Notes: a model not told the origin generated them from the sequence alone. A DNA stretch of 33,952 nucleotides from Acidobacteriota bacterium (GCA_018970175.1 JAGWWV010000023.1:1-33952), one strand, 5' to 3'. Shown: positions 9,349 through 18,404, counted from the stretch's first letter. Made by a program: numbers and translations.

Positions 9349-11832
9349 ATGGCAATCGATCCGAAGAAGTGGACCCAGAAGACCCAAGAGTCCGTCACTG
9401 CCGCGATGGAAGACGCGCGCGGCCGTAGCAACCCCGAGTTGACCCCCGACCACGTGATGGCGGCACTGTTGCGACAAGACGGAACCATCGTGCCGGCCGT
9501 CCTGCAGACGGTCGGGGTCGCGCCACTCGCTCTGCGCAACAAGGCCGACGATGCGATCGGCAAGTTGCCGAACGCCTACGGCGGCGAGGAGCCGCGGATG
9601 AACCGCGAGCTGAACAACGTCTTTGCCAATGCCGACAAGGTCCGAAAGGACCTGCGTGACGACTACCTGTCGGTTGAACACCTTCTCTACGCAATGAACC
9701 AGCGCGTAGGAATCGGCAGCGACGAACTGCTCGAGGCGATCCGTCGCATCCGTGGGTCGCACCGGGTCACGTCACCGAATCCCGAAGGACAGTTCCAGGC
9801 ACTCGAAAAGTACGGGCAGGACCTGACGGCGCGCGCCCGCGACGGCAAGATCGACCCCGTCATCGGCCGCGACGACGAAATTCGCCGGGTCATCCAGGTC
9901 CTGTCGCGCCGCACCAAGAACAATCCGGTCCTCATCGGCGAACCGGGTGTCGGCAAGACGGCCATCGTCGAAGGCCTCGCGCGGCGAATCGCCGACGGTG
10001 ACGTCCCGGAAGGTTTGAAGAACAAGCGGCTCGTCGCGCTCGACATCGGATCGATGTTGGCGGGCGCCAAGTACCGGGGTGAGTTCGAGGAACGCCTGAA
10101 GGCGGTACTGAAGGAAATCACCGACGCCGAGGGTGATGTCATCACCTTCGTCGACGAAATGCACACCCTCGTCGGCGCCGGCGGAGCCGAAGGGGCGATG
10201 GACGCCGGCAACATGATCAAGCCGATGCTCGCACGTGGTGAACTCCGGATGATCGGTGCAACGACACTCGACGAGTACCGCAAGTACGTCGAGAAGGATC
10301 CCGCCCTCGAGCGACGGTTCCAGCAGGTGTACGTGGGTGAACCCACCGTGCAGGACACGATCGCCATTCTCCGCGGTCTGAAAGAGCGATACGAGGTGCA
10401 CCACGGCGTGCGCATTCAGGACAACGCACTCGTCAGCGCAGCGGTTCTCTCGAACCGATATCTCACGAACCGATTCCTTCCCGACAAGGCAATCGACCTC
10501 GTCGACGAGGCGGCGAGCAAGCTGCGCATCGAGATCGATTCGCTGCCGACCGAAATCGACGTCGTTCAACGACGCATGTTGCAACTTGAAATCGAAAAGG
10601 TCGCACTCGAAAAGGAAACTGATACCGCATCGCGCGAGAGGCTCGAGACCCTGAATGACGAGCTCGCGTCGTTGCAGGAACAAACGGCCGAAATGAAACA
10701 GCACTGGGAGTCCGAGCGTTCGGCGATCGCGGCGATTCGAACGCTGAAAGAGGAACTCGAATCGTTGCGCAGCGTCGTCGAGAGGGAGACGGACCTCGAA
10801 AAGGCGGCCGAGATCCGCTACGGGCGTATCCCCGAAATCGAGCGCCGCATTTCGGCGGCCACCACTCACCTCGACGAACTCCAGGCTTCGAAGCGCATGC
10901 TGAAGGAAGAAGTCGACGCAGAGGACATCGCCGAGGTTGTGTCGAAGTGGACGGGAGTTCCGGTGAGCCGCCTGATGGAGGGCGAGATGCAGAAACTCGT
11001 CCATCTCGAGGACCTTCTCCATCGACGGGTCATCGGCCAGGACGGAGCGGTCGAAGCGGTGGCAAACGCGGTGCGACGCAGCCGGGCGGGACTCTCCGAC
11101 CCCGAGCGGCCGATTGGTTCGTTCATGTTTCTCGGACCGACCGGGGTCGGCAAGACCGAACTTGCCCGTGCGCTTGCCGAGTTTCTCTTCGACGACGAGC
11201 GCGCGATGGTGCGCATCGACATGGCCGAGTACATGGAGAAGTTCTCCGTCAGTCGTCTCATCGGTGCACCGCCCGGCTACGTCGGTTACGACGAGGGTGG
11301 ACAGCTCACCGAAGCGGTGCGCCGCCGGCCGTACAGCGTCGTGCTGCTCGACGAGATCGAAAAGGCACACCCCGAGGTCTTCAACGTGCTCCTGCAGGTG
11401 CTCGACGACGGACGCTTGACCGATGGCCAGGGACGCACGGTCGACTTTTCGAACGTGGTCCTCATCATGACGAGCAACCTGCCGGTCGACCCCGTCGAGT
11501 ACTTCCGACCCGAGTTCGTCAACCGCATCGACGAGATCGTGCGATTCCGCGAGCTGAGCCGTGACGATCTCGGTGCGATCGTCGACATCCAACTGGCACA
11601 CCTGATCAACCGGATGGCCGATCGTCGCATCACACTCGACGTGTCGGCCGAGGCGAAACAACTCCTTGCCGACAAGGGCTTCGACCCCGACTTCGGGGCA
11701 CGCCCGCTCAAGCGGGTCATCCAGCGCGAGATTGCCGACCGCGCGGCGGTGTTGATCCTCGAGGGCAAGGCGGGCGAGGACTCGACGGTCCACGTCACCA
11801 CACGCGACGGAGAACTGTTGGTTTCGGTCTGA
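9349..11832 (+). CDS. clpB: protein disaggregase ClpB
   Basis: This 827-residue Hsp100 AAA+ hexamer extracts polypeptides from aggregates together with DnaK. The Clp-N repeats span ~1-145. AAA1 has Walker A GEPGVGKT at 197-204 and the [12 protein letters not shown] Walker B. The ClpB-specific coiled-coil middle domain follows (~residues 400-530, [14 protein letters not shown]). AAA2 has [16 protein letters not shown] near 596 and [20 protein letters not shown]. The segment between TSNL and [10 protein letters not shown] is only seven residues, shorter than in E. coli, so the protein is slightly below the usual ~850-870. AAAGGA at 9333-9338 precedes the ATG. It is the last gene of the HspR operon. 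Confidence 0.96.
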   Translation: MAIDPKKWTQKTQESVTAAMEDARGRSNPELTPDHVMAALLRQDGTIVPAVLQTVGVAPLALRNKADDAIGKLPNAYGGEEPRMNRELNNVFANADKVRKDLRDDYLSVEHLLYAMNQRVGIGSDELLEAIRRIRGSHRVTSPNPEGQFQALEKYGQDLTARARDGKIDPVIGRDDEIRRVIQVLSRRTKNNPVLIGEPGVGKTAIVEGLARRIADGDVPEGLKNKRLVALDIGSMLAGAKYRGEFEERLKAVLKEITDAEGDVITFVDEMHTLVGAGGAEGAMDAGNMIKPMLARGELRMIGATTLDEYRKYVEKDPALERRFQQVYVGEPTVQDTIAILRGLKERYEVHHGVRIQDNALVSAAVLSNRYLTNRFLPDKAIDLVDEAASKLRIEIDSLPTEIDVVQRRMLQLEIEKVALEKETDTASRERLETLNDELASLQEQTAEMKQHWESERSAIAAIRTLKEELESLRSVVERETDLEKAAEIRYGRIPEIERRISAATTHLDELQASKRMLKEEVDAEDIAEVVSKWTGVPVSRLMEGEMQKLVHLEDLLHRRVIGQDGAVEAVANAVRRSRAGLSDPERPIGSFMFLGPTGVGKTELARALAEFLFDDERAMVRIDMAEYMEKFSVSRLIGAPPGYVGYDEGGQLTEAVRRRPYSVVLLDEIEKAHPEVFNVLLQVLDDGRLTDGQGRTVDFSNVVLIMTSNLPVDPVEYFRPEFVNRIDEIVRFRELSRDDLGAIVDIQLAHLINRMADRRITLDVSAEAKQLLADKGFDPDFGARPLKRVIQREIADRAAVLILEGKAGEDSTVHVTTRDGELLVSV

Positions 11833-11847
11833 TTCCCGATTCGGAGG

Positions 11848-12306
11848 TCAGCCGAGTGCGGCCTTGACTGCCGCGGCGATGCGGGAACCATCGGCACCAC
11901 TGCCCGCGCGCTCGCGGACGGCTTTCACGACCGCACCCATCGCCTTGCCACCCTCTGCACCGGCGGCTTTCGCCTTCGCGACTTCCTCGCCGATGATGGC
12001 GTTCAGTTCGTCGTCGCTCATCGCGGCCGGTAGGTAGCGCTCGATGACCGCAAGCTCGGCGCGTTCCTTTGCGGCCGCTTCCGACCGCCCCGCATCGGCA
12101 TAGATCTGCGCGGCTTCGGCACGCTTCTTCGCCTCGCTCTGGAGAACGGCGACCGTCTGGTTGTCGTCGAGCGTGACTGCTTGGTCGCCCGCAACCTCAG
12201 CGTTGGTGATTGCGGACAGCACCATGCGCAAGGTTGATGTCGACATTTCGTCCCGCGCCTTCATTGCGGTGGTGAGGTCGGCTTTGATGGTGTCTTTCAG
12301 GCTCAT
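11848..12306 (-). CDS. GatB/YqeY domain protein
   Basis: This 152-residue protein starts LKDTIKADLTTAMKARDEMS, then STLRMVLSAITNAEV, the YqeY-family N-terminal helices. The ERYLPAAMSDDELNAIIGEEV and KAMGAVVKAVRERAGSGADGSRIAAAVKAAL segments resemble the helical tail domain of GatB. Such stand-alone proteins may interact with tRNA or amidotransferases, but their role is not firmly established. Its ATG overlaps the stop of the upstream HisD-family gene as ATGA, so the two are probably translated together. It ends 15 bp from the convergent clpB stop. Confidence 0.9.
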   Translation of the reverse strand: MSLKDTIKADLTTAMKARDEMSTSTLRMVLSAITNAEVAGDQAVTLDDNQTVAVLQSEAKKRAEAAQIYADAGRSEAAAKERAELAVIERYLPAAMSDDELNAIIGEEVAKAKAAGAEGGKAMGAVVKAVRERAGSGADGSRIAAAVKAALG

Positions 12307-13658
12307 GATTGTTCCTTCGCGCCGAAGCGGTTGGTGATGGCGTTTGCGTGTGCGGGGAAACCTTCGTGCCGGGCAAGGGTGACGATCGATGTCGCCATGT
12401 CGCGCAACGCCGCCTCATCCGACCGTGCCCAGGCAGTTCGCTTCAGGAAAGCGGCCGCGGTGATACCCGACGACACGTGCGCAAATCCACTGGTGGGCAA
12501 AGACGCAGGACAACCGATCAAGAAGTTTCCGGCGCTGAAGGGTGTGTGCTGTCCCACGAGAATCTCGCCCGCGTTGACCAACGAGTCGACGAGGCGATCG
12601 GTCACCGCGTCGGCGACGGCGACCTGCAGGTGTTCGGGCGCGTAACGATTGGCCACGTCGGCAGCTTCCTCGAGCGAACCGACGATGACGGCCCCGCCAT
12701 TCGGGCCGAGCGAGGCGCGCGCCGCGGTTGCACGAACATCGGGGAGCGCGGCCAATTGCCGCTCGAGTTCGGCATCGACGCGGTCAACGAGCTCGGTCGA
12801 CGTGGTGACGAGAACAACGGAGGAGTCGGTGCCGTGTTCGGCCTCGATCAGAAGATCGGCGGCAAGGCGAACGGGGTCGGCCGAATCGTCGGCAATGACG
12901 AGGCTTTCGGTCGGGCCGAGCAGCATCATGGTTGCCACTCCGTGACGTTGCATTTCGACCTGCGCGCACGTGACAGCAGGGCTGCCGGGGCCGACGATCT
13001 TGCGCACGGGCGAGATGGATTCGGTGCCAAAACCAAGCGCAGCGATTCCTGCGGGGCCGTTCGCGCGGTACACGCGCGAGATACCGAGCATGCGACAGAC
13101 AACGAGAACCGCCGGGTCGACGTCGCCGCCTGCACCGGGTTGGGGTGGAACGAGGAGGGCAATGTCGGGAACGCCCGCAACGACCGCGGGAACGCCGAGT
13201 TGGTAGGCAACCGACGGGTACGAAGCCTTGCCGCTCGGCACGAAGAGCCCGGCCGAGGAAATGGGGGAAACGCGCTCTCCGGCGACGAGACCGGGCTGGA
13301 TCTGGGTGGTCCAGTCGGCCGCGGTTTCCATGACGACGTCGTTGAAGCGACGCAGGTTGGCGATGGCGTGGGTCAGTGCCGCCTCGAGTTCGTCGGGGAC
13401 CTTCGCCGACGAGATCGCGTCGGCGGAGATGGTGAGTTGTTCCGGCCTCAGCGTGACACCGTCGAACTTCGCAAGAGCCCGACATACGGCCTCGTCACCG
13501 TTGCGACGCACGTCGTCGACCAGATCGGCGATGGAGGACCGAAGCGCGGGGTCGAAGATGTCGGCCAATCCTCGCGCACAGAATTGGCGACGCCCGTTCT
13601 CGTCGAGTGCTCGCCAGTCACGAACACTCAGCACCGAGCATCGTTCGGAACCAGCCAT
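12303..13658 (-). CDS. histidinol-dehydrogenase-family protein with altered active site
   Basis: The 451-residue protein aligns along its length to HisD, the NAD-dependent enzyme oxidising histidinol to histidine. Family landmarks are GLFVPSGKASYPS, KIVGPGSPAV near 221, LLGPTESLVIADD near 247, YAPEHLQ at 339 (catalytic Glu342/His343 kept) and HEGFPAH (His437 kept). Compared with E. coli HisD, zinc ligand Gln259 is Glu272, Asp360 is Asn378, substrate-contact Glu356 is Phe, and the His of NHVLPT is Ala385. It may therefore act on another substrate; no other his genes are nearby. ATG at 13658 is preferred over TTG 13664 because TAGTGT sits 6 nt upstream. It overlaps the YqeY gene by 4 bases. Confidence 0.82.
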   Translation of the reverse strand: MAGSERCSVLSVRDWRALDENGRRQFCARGLADIFDPALRSSIADLVDDVRRNGDEAVCRALAKFDGVTLRPEQLTISADAISSAKVPDELEAALTHAIANLRRFNDVVMETAADWTTQIQPGLVAGERVSPISSAGLFVPSGKASYPSVAYQLGVPAVVAGVPDIALLVPPQPGAGGDVDPAVLVVCRMLGISRVYRANGPAGIAALGFGTESISPVRKIVGPGSPAVTCAQVEMQRHGVATMMLLGPTESLVIADDSADPVRLAADLLIEAEHGTDSSVVLVTTSTELVDRVDAELERQLAALPDVRATAARASLGPNGGAVIVGSLEEAADVANRYAPEHLQVAVADAVTDRLVDSLVNAGEILVGQHTPFSAGNFLIGCPASLPTSGFAHVSSGITAAAFLKRTAWARSDEAALRDMATSIVTLARHEGFPAHANAITNRFGAKEQS

Positions 13659-13664
13659 GTGCAA

Positions 13665-13670
13665 ACACTA
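13665..13670 (-). promoter_or_regulatory. -10 box for leaderless HisD-family gene
   Basis: TAGTGT on the minus strand is followed by TTGCAC and the ATG at 13658. The 6-nt gap fits leaderless initiation. The divergent small-protein gene begins 65 bp away. Confidence 0.55.
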
Positions 13671-13734
13671 TCCGTGGTGTCGACCGGCGAGCCGTCCTGT
13701 TTTGTGTGGGACGGTGGCAAGATGGGAGCGGAAA

Positions 13735-14061
13735 ATGGAGGGTTCCGTGCAAGGTTCGAAGCAAGGTTCGAAGCAAGGTTCGAAGCAGAGTTCGAAGCAG
13801 GATTCGAGTCGCGGTATGCGCCATCCGTTGACGCTCGCGCTCTACGAGCTGTGCGGTGACGGCGTTCGCGTGACCGACGGACAGAAGGTGGGCGTCTACG
13901 ACAGCACGGGCCGCTGGGTGTCGGGCGATCGTTTCCTCGTGTGCCCGAATCTGTGCGGATGGATCGGAGACGGCCCACGCGAGCCGAGCACGTTGAAGGA
14001 CCACCGCCGATTCCGCAACGTCGTCCTCAAGCAAACAACCGACGGGACGGTGGGTTCATGA
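13735..14061 (+). CDS. small hypothetical protein with QGSK-repeat N-terminus
   Basis: I do not recognise this 108-residue protein. Residues 6-25 are encoded by a 12-bp tandem repeat giving QGSK, QGSK, QGSK, QSSK, QDSS, likely disordered and basic. The remainder (from MRHPLTLALYELCGDG) reads like a compact globular domain with a CPNLCGW Cys pair and a basic KDHRRFRNVV segment. ATG at 13735 is backed by GGGAG at 13724-13728. An internal ATG at 13816 would skip the repeat and leave 81 residues. Its stop overlaps the ATG of a six-codon minicistron leading into the Rieske oxygenase, so it is probably the first gene of that operon. It is divergent from the HisD-family gene. Confidence 0.7.
   Translation: MEGSVQGSKQGSKQGSKQSSKQDSSRGMRHPLTLALYELCGDGVRVTDGQKVGVYDSTGRWVSGDRFLVCPNLCGWIGDGPREPSTLKDHRRFRNVVLKQTTDGTVGS
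13750..13809 (+). repeat. five-copy 12-bp tandem repeat inside a coding region
   Basis: Unit CAAGGTTCGAAG is perfect in the first three copies (13750-13785) and diverged in the last two (CAGAGTTCGAAG, CAGGATTCGAGT). Being a multiple of three, copy number can change without a frameshift. Confidence 0.9.
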
Positions 14062-14084
14062 GCATGGTGGTTTCATGAGCATGG
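14049..14084 (+). repeat. 17-bp tandem duplication covering the start-codon region of the Rieske gene
   Basis: Two 19-mers (14049-14067 and 14066-14084) differ at one base and both contain TTCATGAGCATGG. The first copy overlaps the stop of the small-protein gene as ATGA. It creates a six-codon frame (ATG 14058 to TGA 14078) whose stop overlaps the Rieske ATG at 14075, again as ATGA. Confidence 0.85.
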
Positions 14085-15457
14085 AAGAAACCCCCGTCAG
14101 ACTCAATCGGTCACCGGGACCGACGTATCGCGAGATCCTCGACACCGACAGGGTGAAGCCACCCCGGCATTTCTACGAGGAAAAGCCCTTCTACGACGGA
14201 AGCGACTCCATCCCGGTCGAGCGCTACATCTCACGGGAGTTTCACGAACTCGAAAAGCGGCACATGTGGCGCACCACGTGGCAGATGGCGTGCCGCGAGG
14301 AACACATTCCCGAAGTGGGCGACACGTTCGTCTACGAAATCTGCGACATGTCGTTCCTCGTCGTGCGCAGTGCACCCGACGAAATCCGCGCCTACTGGAA
14401 CTTCTGTCGGCACCGGGGTCGCCAGTTGTTGACGCAGTCCACGTGGACCCCGGTCCTGCGGTGTCCTTTCCACAGCTTCACCTGGAACCTCGACGGCAGC
14501 CTCGCGTACGTGCCGACCGAGTGGGATTTTCCGCATGTCGACTGCGACGAACTCGGTCTCTTGTCGGTGGGTGTGGGTCGCTGGGGTGGATTCGTCTTCA
14601 TCAATCCTTCGCCCGGCGGCGAAACGCTCGAGGAGTACATGGGAGAAATGATCGAGCACTCCGCTCCCTGGCACTTCGAGACCCGATTCGTCGAGGCACA
14701 TGTGGCGAAGATTTTCGAGGCGAACTGGAAAATCGTCGAGGAAGCTTTCATGGAGTCCTTCCACGTTGCAGCGACGCACCCGCAGCAGATGGTGCGCCTC
14801 GGTGACGTCAACACCCAGTACGACTGCTACGGCAACTTCAGTCGTGCACTTCACCCGAGCGGTGTACCGAGCCCACTTCTGAAGTGGACACCCACCGAAC
14901 AGGAAATGCTCGACAACATGCTCGACATCCGCGAAGGGGAAGACGCGATCATCGTTCTCCCCGAGGGCGAGACACTCCGGTCCTTCGCCGCCATCGTTGG
15001 TCGTGACCAACTGCGGCCCGCCATCGGCGACGAGGCCGACACGGTGAGCGATGCGGAACTCATCGATGCAATGGAGTACACGCTCCTACCCAACTTTCAC
15101 CCGTGGGCCGCGTTTCAGCGCGCGGTGTATCGCTTCACGCCGTACGGCGACGACCACGAGCGGTCGGTGATGGAGGTCATGCTCATCTCTCCGTTCTCGG
15201 GCGAGCGACCAAAACCAGCCGAGCGAATTCTTCTCGGACCCGACGAGTCGTGGACCAAGCCCGGCGTCCTCGGTATCACGGGTCGCATTCTCGATCAGGA
15301 CTCGACGAATATCGCGGCGGTGCAACGTGGTTTGCGCTCGGCCCCACCGGCAGGGCTCGAAGTGACTCTCTACCAAGAGAGTCGGATCCGGCACTTCCAC
15401 AAGTGGCTCATGGATCGAATCGACGCAGGTCGTCAGCGTGACCGAACTTCTTCGTAG
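14075..15457 (+). CDS. Rieske non-heme iron oxygenase, alpha-subunit type
   Basis: The 460-residue protein should hydroxylate or demethylate an organic substrate using O2 and electrons from a reductase or ferredoxin. The Rieske 2Fe-2S motif is C111-R-H113-R-G ... C130-P-F-H133. The catalytic domain has EANWKIVEEAFMESFHVAATH, with iron ligands His230 and His235; the third carboxylate should lie further on. The C-terminal region fits the RHO alpha family, for which ~430-470 residues is usual. No beta subunit, ferredoxin or reductase is encoded nearby, so electrons must come from elsewhere. ATG 14075 gives MSMEETPVRL; ATG 14081 is possible. The 3' end overlaps the synthetase gene by 20 bases. 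The substrate is unknown. Confidence 0.92.
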   Translation: MSMEETPVRLNRSPGPTYREILDTDRVKPPRHFYEEKPFYDGSDSIPVERYISREFHELEKRHMWRTTWQMACREEHIPEVGDTFVYEICDMSFLVVRSAPDEIRAYWNFCRHRGRQLLTQSTWTPVLRCPFHSFTWNLDGSLAYVPTEWDFPHVDCDELGLLSVGVGRWGGFVFINPSPGGETLEEYMGEMIEHSAPWHFETRFVEAHVAKIFEANWKIVEEAFMESFHVAATHPQQMVRLGDVNTQYDCYGNFSRALHPSGVPSPLLKWTPTEQEMLDNMLDIREGEDAIIVLPEGETLRSFAAIVGRDQLRPAIGDEADTVSDAELIDAMEYTLLPNFHPWAAFQRAVYRFTPYGDDHERSVMEVMLISPFSGERPKPAERILLGPDESWTKPGVLGITGRILDQDSTNIAAVQRGLRSAPPAGLEVTLYQESRIRHFHKWLMDRIDAGRQRDRTSS

Positions 15458-16973
15458 CGTCGCGGCGCAGCGACCAACCCAGGTCGCCCTCAGCGACTTG
15501 AAGAGTTCGCTCGGTTGGACCGATCTTGCTGATCTCTGCGAGCGGTCGGTGCGTGCTCTCGACAGTCTGCAACTCGACTCATCGTCGCGAGTCGCCGTCG
15601 TCATGCGAAACAGCGTCGATGCCGCTCTCGTGTTTCTGATGGCCCGCTATGCCGGGGTGGAACTCACCGCCGTGAGTTTTCACCTCACGCCGAGCGAACT
15701 CGAGTACGTCTTTGCCGATGCGCGGGTGGAGGCCGTCGTGTGCGACTCGACGACGGTCGATGCCGTCACGGCGGCGGCTTCAACGGTGGGTGTACCGCAC
15801 GTCTTAATCGGCGACATCGACGGTGGATCGGAGCCCCCCGCACCGCACGTCATCGGGTTTCGCGAATGGCTGCTCACGTTCGACACGGGATCTGTCGATC
15901 TCACCCGGGGTGCCGCCGCGAATTTGCTGTACACCTCGGGCACGACGGGCTTTCCAAAGGGAGTGTTGACCCCGCAGAATCTCGCTTCGACGATCGAGGA
16001 CTACATCGCCGCGTACCCCGAGCCGGTCGATGCCGGGCCGTTTCTCACGGTGGGGCCGCTCTACCACGCTGGACCCCTCGGTTCGTTGCGCCGACTGACG
16101 TCCGGACGTCCCCTCATCGCGATGCGCCAGTTCGATCCGATCGAGGCGCTACGTGCAATCCAGGAACACTCCGTCACCGGCGCGACGTTCGTGCCCACCC
16201 ACTTTCTTCGGCTCCTTCAACTCGACGATGCCGATCGCAAGAGATTCGACGTGTCGTCGTTGCGTTTCGTCGATCACACCGGGTCGTGGTGTCCGCCCGA
16301 GGTCAAGCGCAGGATGATCGATTGGTTCGGTCCCGTGCTCGAAGAGCGGTACGGGGGCACCGAATCAGGGACCGTTTGCACGATCGACTCACACGAGTGG
16401 TTGGAGCACCCCGGATCGGTGGGCCGGTGCTCGTCGCGCTTCACCGCCGTCGTCGTCGACGACGACGGCATCGAGTTGCCCGTCGGTACGACAGGCAGGC
16501 TCTTTTTTGCCGACGCGACGGGCCGCGGGGTTGTGTACCAGAACGATCCGGAAAAGACCGCCGCAGCCCATCTGCGACCCGGTGTCTTCACGCTCGGCGA
16601 CATTGGCCACGTCGACGAGAGCGGCTATGTGTTCATCACCGGTCGCAGTGCGGATCTCATCGTGTCGGGCGGTGTGAATCTGTATCCCGCCGAGATCGAA
16701 CGAGTGTTGTTGCGCGTTCCCGGAGTTTCCGATGCGGCCGTGGTGGGTGCGCCCGACGACATCATGGGAGAAAAGGCGGTTGCCTTCATCGTGTCCTCGA
16801 ACATCGACATGAGTGCCGACTTCGTGATCGAAGAGGCGAAAAGAAGTCTCGCGGGACCGAAAGTGCCACGCGACATCCGGTTCATCCCGGAACTTCCACG
16901 CAATCCAATGGGCAAGCTCGATCGCAAACAGTTGAAGGCGCGGATCGCGCCGATGAAAGGAACACAATCATGA
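15438..16973 (+). CDS. class I adenylate-forming acyl-CoA synthetase
   Basis: The 511-residue ANL-superfamily enzyme activates a carboxylic acid to an acyl-AMP and then an acyl-CoA. LLYTSGTTGFPKGVLTPQN is the AMP-binding P-loop. ERYGGTESGTVCTI is the A5-type motif. FTLGDIGHVDESGYVFITGR carries the ribose-binding Asp, followed by IVSGGVNLYPAEIE. NPMGKLDRKQLK provides the catalytic Lys near the C-terminus. The length is typical. The start is GTG at 15438, inside the last 20 bases of the Rieske gene; the frame ends at TGA overlapping the next ATG. Acid substrate class (aromatic, terpenoid or aliphatic) cannot be told from sequence alone. It is probably co-expressed with the Rieske oxygenase and alcohol dehydrogenase. 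Confidence 0.93.
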   Translation: MTELLRSVAAQRPTQVALSDLKSSLGWTDLADLCERSVRALDSLQLDSSSRVAVVMRNSVDAALVFLMARYAGVELTAVSFHLTPSELEYVFADARVEAVVCDSTTVDAVTAAASTVGVPHVLIGDIDGGSEPPAPHVIGFREWLLTFDTGSVDLTRGAAANLLYTSGTTGFPKGVLTPQNLASTIEDYIAAYPEPVDAGPFLTVGPLYHAGPLGSLRRLTSGRPLIAMRQFDPIEALRAIQEHSVTGATFVPTHFLRLLQLDDADRKRFDVSSLRFVDHTGSWCPPEVKRRMIDWFGPVLEERYGGTESGTVCTIDSHEWLEHPGSVGRCSSRFTAVVVDDDGIELPVGTTGRLFFADATGRGVVYQNDPEKTAAAHLRPGVFTLGDIGHVDESGYVFITGRSADLIVSGGVNLYPAEIERVLLRVPGVSDAAVVGAPDDIMGEKAVAFIVSSNIDMSADFVIEEAKRSLAGPKVPRDIRFIPELPRNPMGKLDRKQLKARIAPMKGTQS

Positions 16974-18067
16974 GGGCAGCAGTGCTCCAAACGATCGGTG
17001 CGAGATTCGCAGTGGAAAATCTTGTCGATCCGGAACCGAAGACGGGAGAGGTTCTCGTGAAGGTGGCAGCGTGCGGGGTCTGCCACTCCGATCTCCACGT
17101 CGTTCACGGAAGCGTGCTGTTTCCGACGCCGTGCGTCCTTGGACACGAGGTGTCGGGCATCGTCGAAGCGGTAGGTCCCCAGACGCCGGGCTTCAGCGTC
17201 GGCCAGGCCGTCGTCGGGACGTTCATCATGCCCTGCGGCACGTGCCGTCATTGTGCAGACGGACACGAAGAACTGTGCGAGACCTTCTTTCAGTTCAACA
17301 GGCTCTCGGGCCATCTCTACGACGGCACTTCGCGCCTCGGACGGCCGAACGGCGAGGCCGTTGCGCAGTACTCGATGGGCGGACTTGCGGAACGCTGCGT
17401 CGCGCCGGTTCGCGGCATCCATCCGCTTCCCGAGGGGATCGACCTCCTCGATGCGGCGATCCTCGGCTGCAGCGGATTCACCGCAATCGGTGCCGTGCGC
17501 ACCACCGCCCAATTGAAGGTTGGTGAGACGGTGGCGGTCATCGGCTGCGGAGGCGTCGGCTCGAGCATCATCGGAATCGCGAAGGCCTTCGGTGCGTCGC
17601 GCATCATCGCCGTCGACGTCAACGCGGTGAAGCTCGCTGCCGCGGCAGACCTCGGGGCGACCGACATCGTCAATTCACGAGAGACGAACCCGATTGATGC
17701 GGTTTGCGAGCTGACCGGCGGTCGTGGAGTCGACGTGGTCTTTGAAGCGCTGGGTCGACCCGACACGATCGAAAACGCCGTGATGATGCTCGATGACATG
17801 GGTCGTCTCGTGATGGTCGGTCTCGCCGCGCGCGATCAGGTCGCACGGATCCCCATTCTCCACACGGTGCGACGAAAGATTCAGATCCTCGGCAGCTACG
17901 GCGCCCGCGCCGGAAGCGACATGGCGGCGCTTCTCGAGCTGACGAAGAAGGGCGTGTACGACCCGTCTCGCGTGGTCACCAACCGCTACACCCTCGACGA
18001 GGTCAATCAGGCGTACGACGACCTCGAGGCCGGCGACATCGTCGGTCGCGGCATCGTCGTGATGTGA
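16970..18067 (+). CDS. zinc-dependent medium-chain alcohol dehydrogenase
   Basis: The 365-residue MDR enzyme interconverts alcohols and aldehydes or ketones with NAD(P). Catalytic-zinc ligands lie in ACGVCHSDLH (Cys38) and LGHEVSG (His59-Glu60). A structural zinc is predicted from Cys89, Cys92, Cys95 and Cys103 (PCGTCRHCADGHEELC). The Rossmann fold shows VIGCGGVGSSIIG, and the acidic residue in IIAVDVNAVKL suggests NAD preference. ATG 16970 overlaps the synthetase stop as ATGA and is preceded by AAAGGA at 16956-16961; the frame is open upstream but that part lies within the synthetase gene. It is the third catalytic gene of the Rieske operon. Confidence 0.94.
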   Translation: MRAAVLQTIGARFAVENLVDPEPKTGEVLVKVAACGVCHSDLHVVHGSVLFPTPCVLGHEVSGIVEAVGPQTPGFSVGQAVVGTFIMPCGTCRHCADGHEELCETFFQFNRLSGHLYDGTSRLGRPNGEAVAQYSMGGLAERCVAPVRGIHPLPEGIDLLDAAILGCSGFTAIGAVRTTAQLKVGETVAVIGCGGVGSSIIGIAKAFGASRIIAVDVNAVKLAAAADLGATDIVNSRETNPIDAVCELTGGRGVDVVFEALGRPDTIENAVMMLDDMGRLVMVGLAARDQVARIPILHTVRRKIQILGSYGARAGSDMAALLELTKKGVYDPSRVVTNRYTLDEVNQAYDDLEAGDIVGRGIVVM

Positions 18068-18092
18068 CCGGAAGGTGATTCGAGGAGCAGCG

Positions 18093-18404
18093 TCAGCGCG
18101 GCGTGTTGGGCGGCGGTGAAAAACCGTCGGGCCACAGGGTTCGCTTCGGGTCGTACGACACGCCACTCAGCACGGCTCCGGTGAGATTTGCACCTCGAAG
18201 AATTGCGCCACGCAGGTCGGCGCCGGACAGATCGGCACCGGCCAACTGGGCACCGGTCAGTTTGGTCTTGCGCAGACATGCATCGGTGAGACTCGCACCG
18301 GTGAGATCGGCGTTCGCAAGGTCGACCTGTGTCAGATCGGCGTCAAAGAGATAGGCGTTCGGGGCGATGTCGAACTCGTCACCCGCGGTGTTGCGCACCT
18401 TCAC
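18093..18404 (-). CDS. pentapeptide-repeat protein
   Basis: This 103-residue protein consists mostly of A(D/N)LXX-type repeats: NAYLFDADLTQVDLANADLT, then GASLTDACLRKTKLTGAQLA, GADLSGADLRGAILRGANLT, about ten units predicted to form a right-handed quadrilateral beta-helix. Some relatives mimic DNA and bind gyrase, but most have no known function. This one is short and ends in a proline-rich tail (PDGFSPPPNTPR). The GTG start at 18404 overlaps the stop of the enoyl-CoA hydratase-like gene as GTGA, which indicates translational coupling. It ends 25 bp from the convergent alcohol dehydrogenase. No role in the catabolic cluster is evident. Confidence 0.88.
   Translation of the reverse strand: MKVRNTAGDEFDIAPNAYLFDADLTQVDLANADLTGASLTDACLRKTKLTGAQLAGADLSGADLRGAILRGANLTGAVLSGVSYDPKRTLWPDGFSPPPNTPR

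Noticed and set aside
9772-11793. A 673-codon open frame antisense to clpB
   Set aside because: It mirrors the clpB codons in high-GC DNA, has no recognisable domain, and clpB on the other strand is unmistakable.
13750-13809. Possible CRISPR-like array
   Set aside because: The 12-bp units are directly adjacent without spacers and lie in a coding frame; no cas gene is present.
12309-13859. A 516-codon open frame antisense to the HisD-family gene, ending in an RFEA-type repeat
   Set aside because: It is a shadow of the dehydrogenase, and the repeat belongs to the sense-strand small gene, which has a ribosome site. The protein is very Arg/Gly-rich with no domain.
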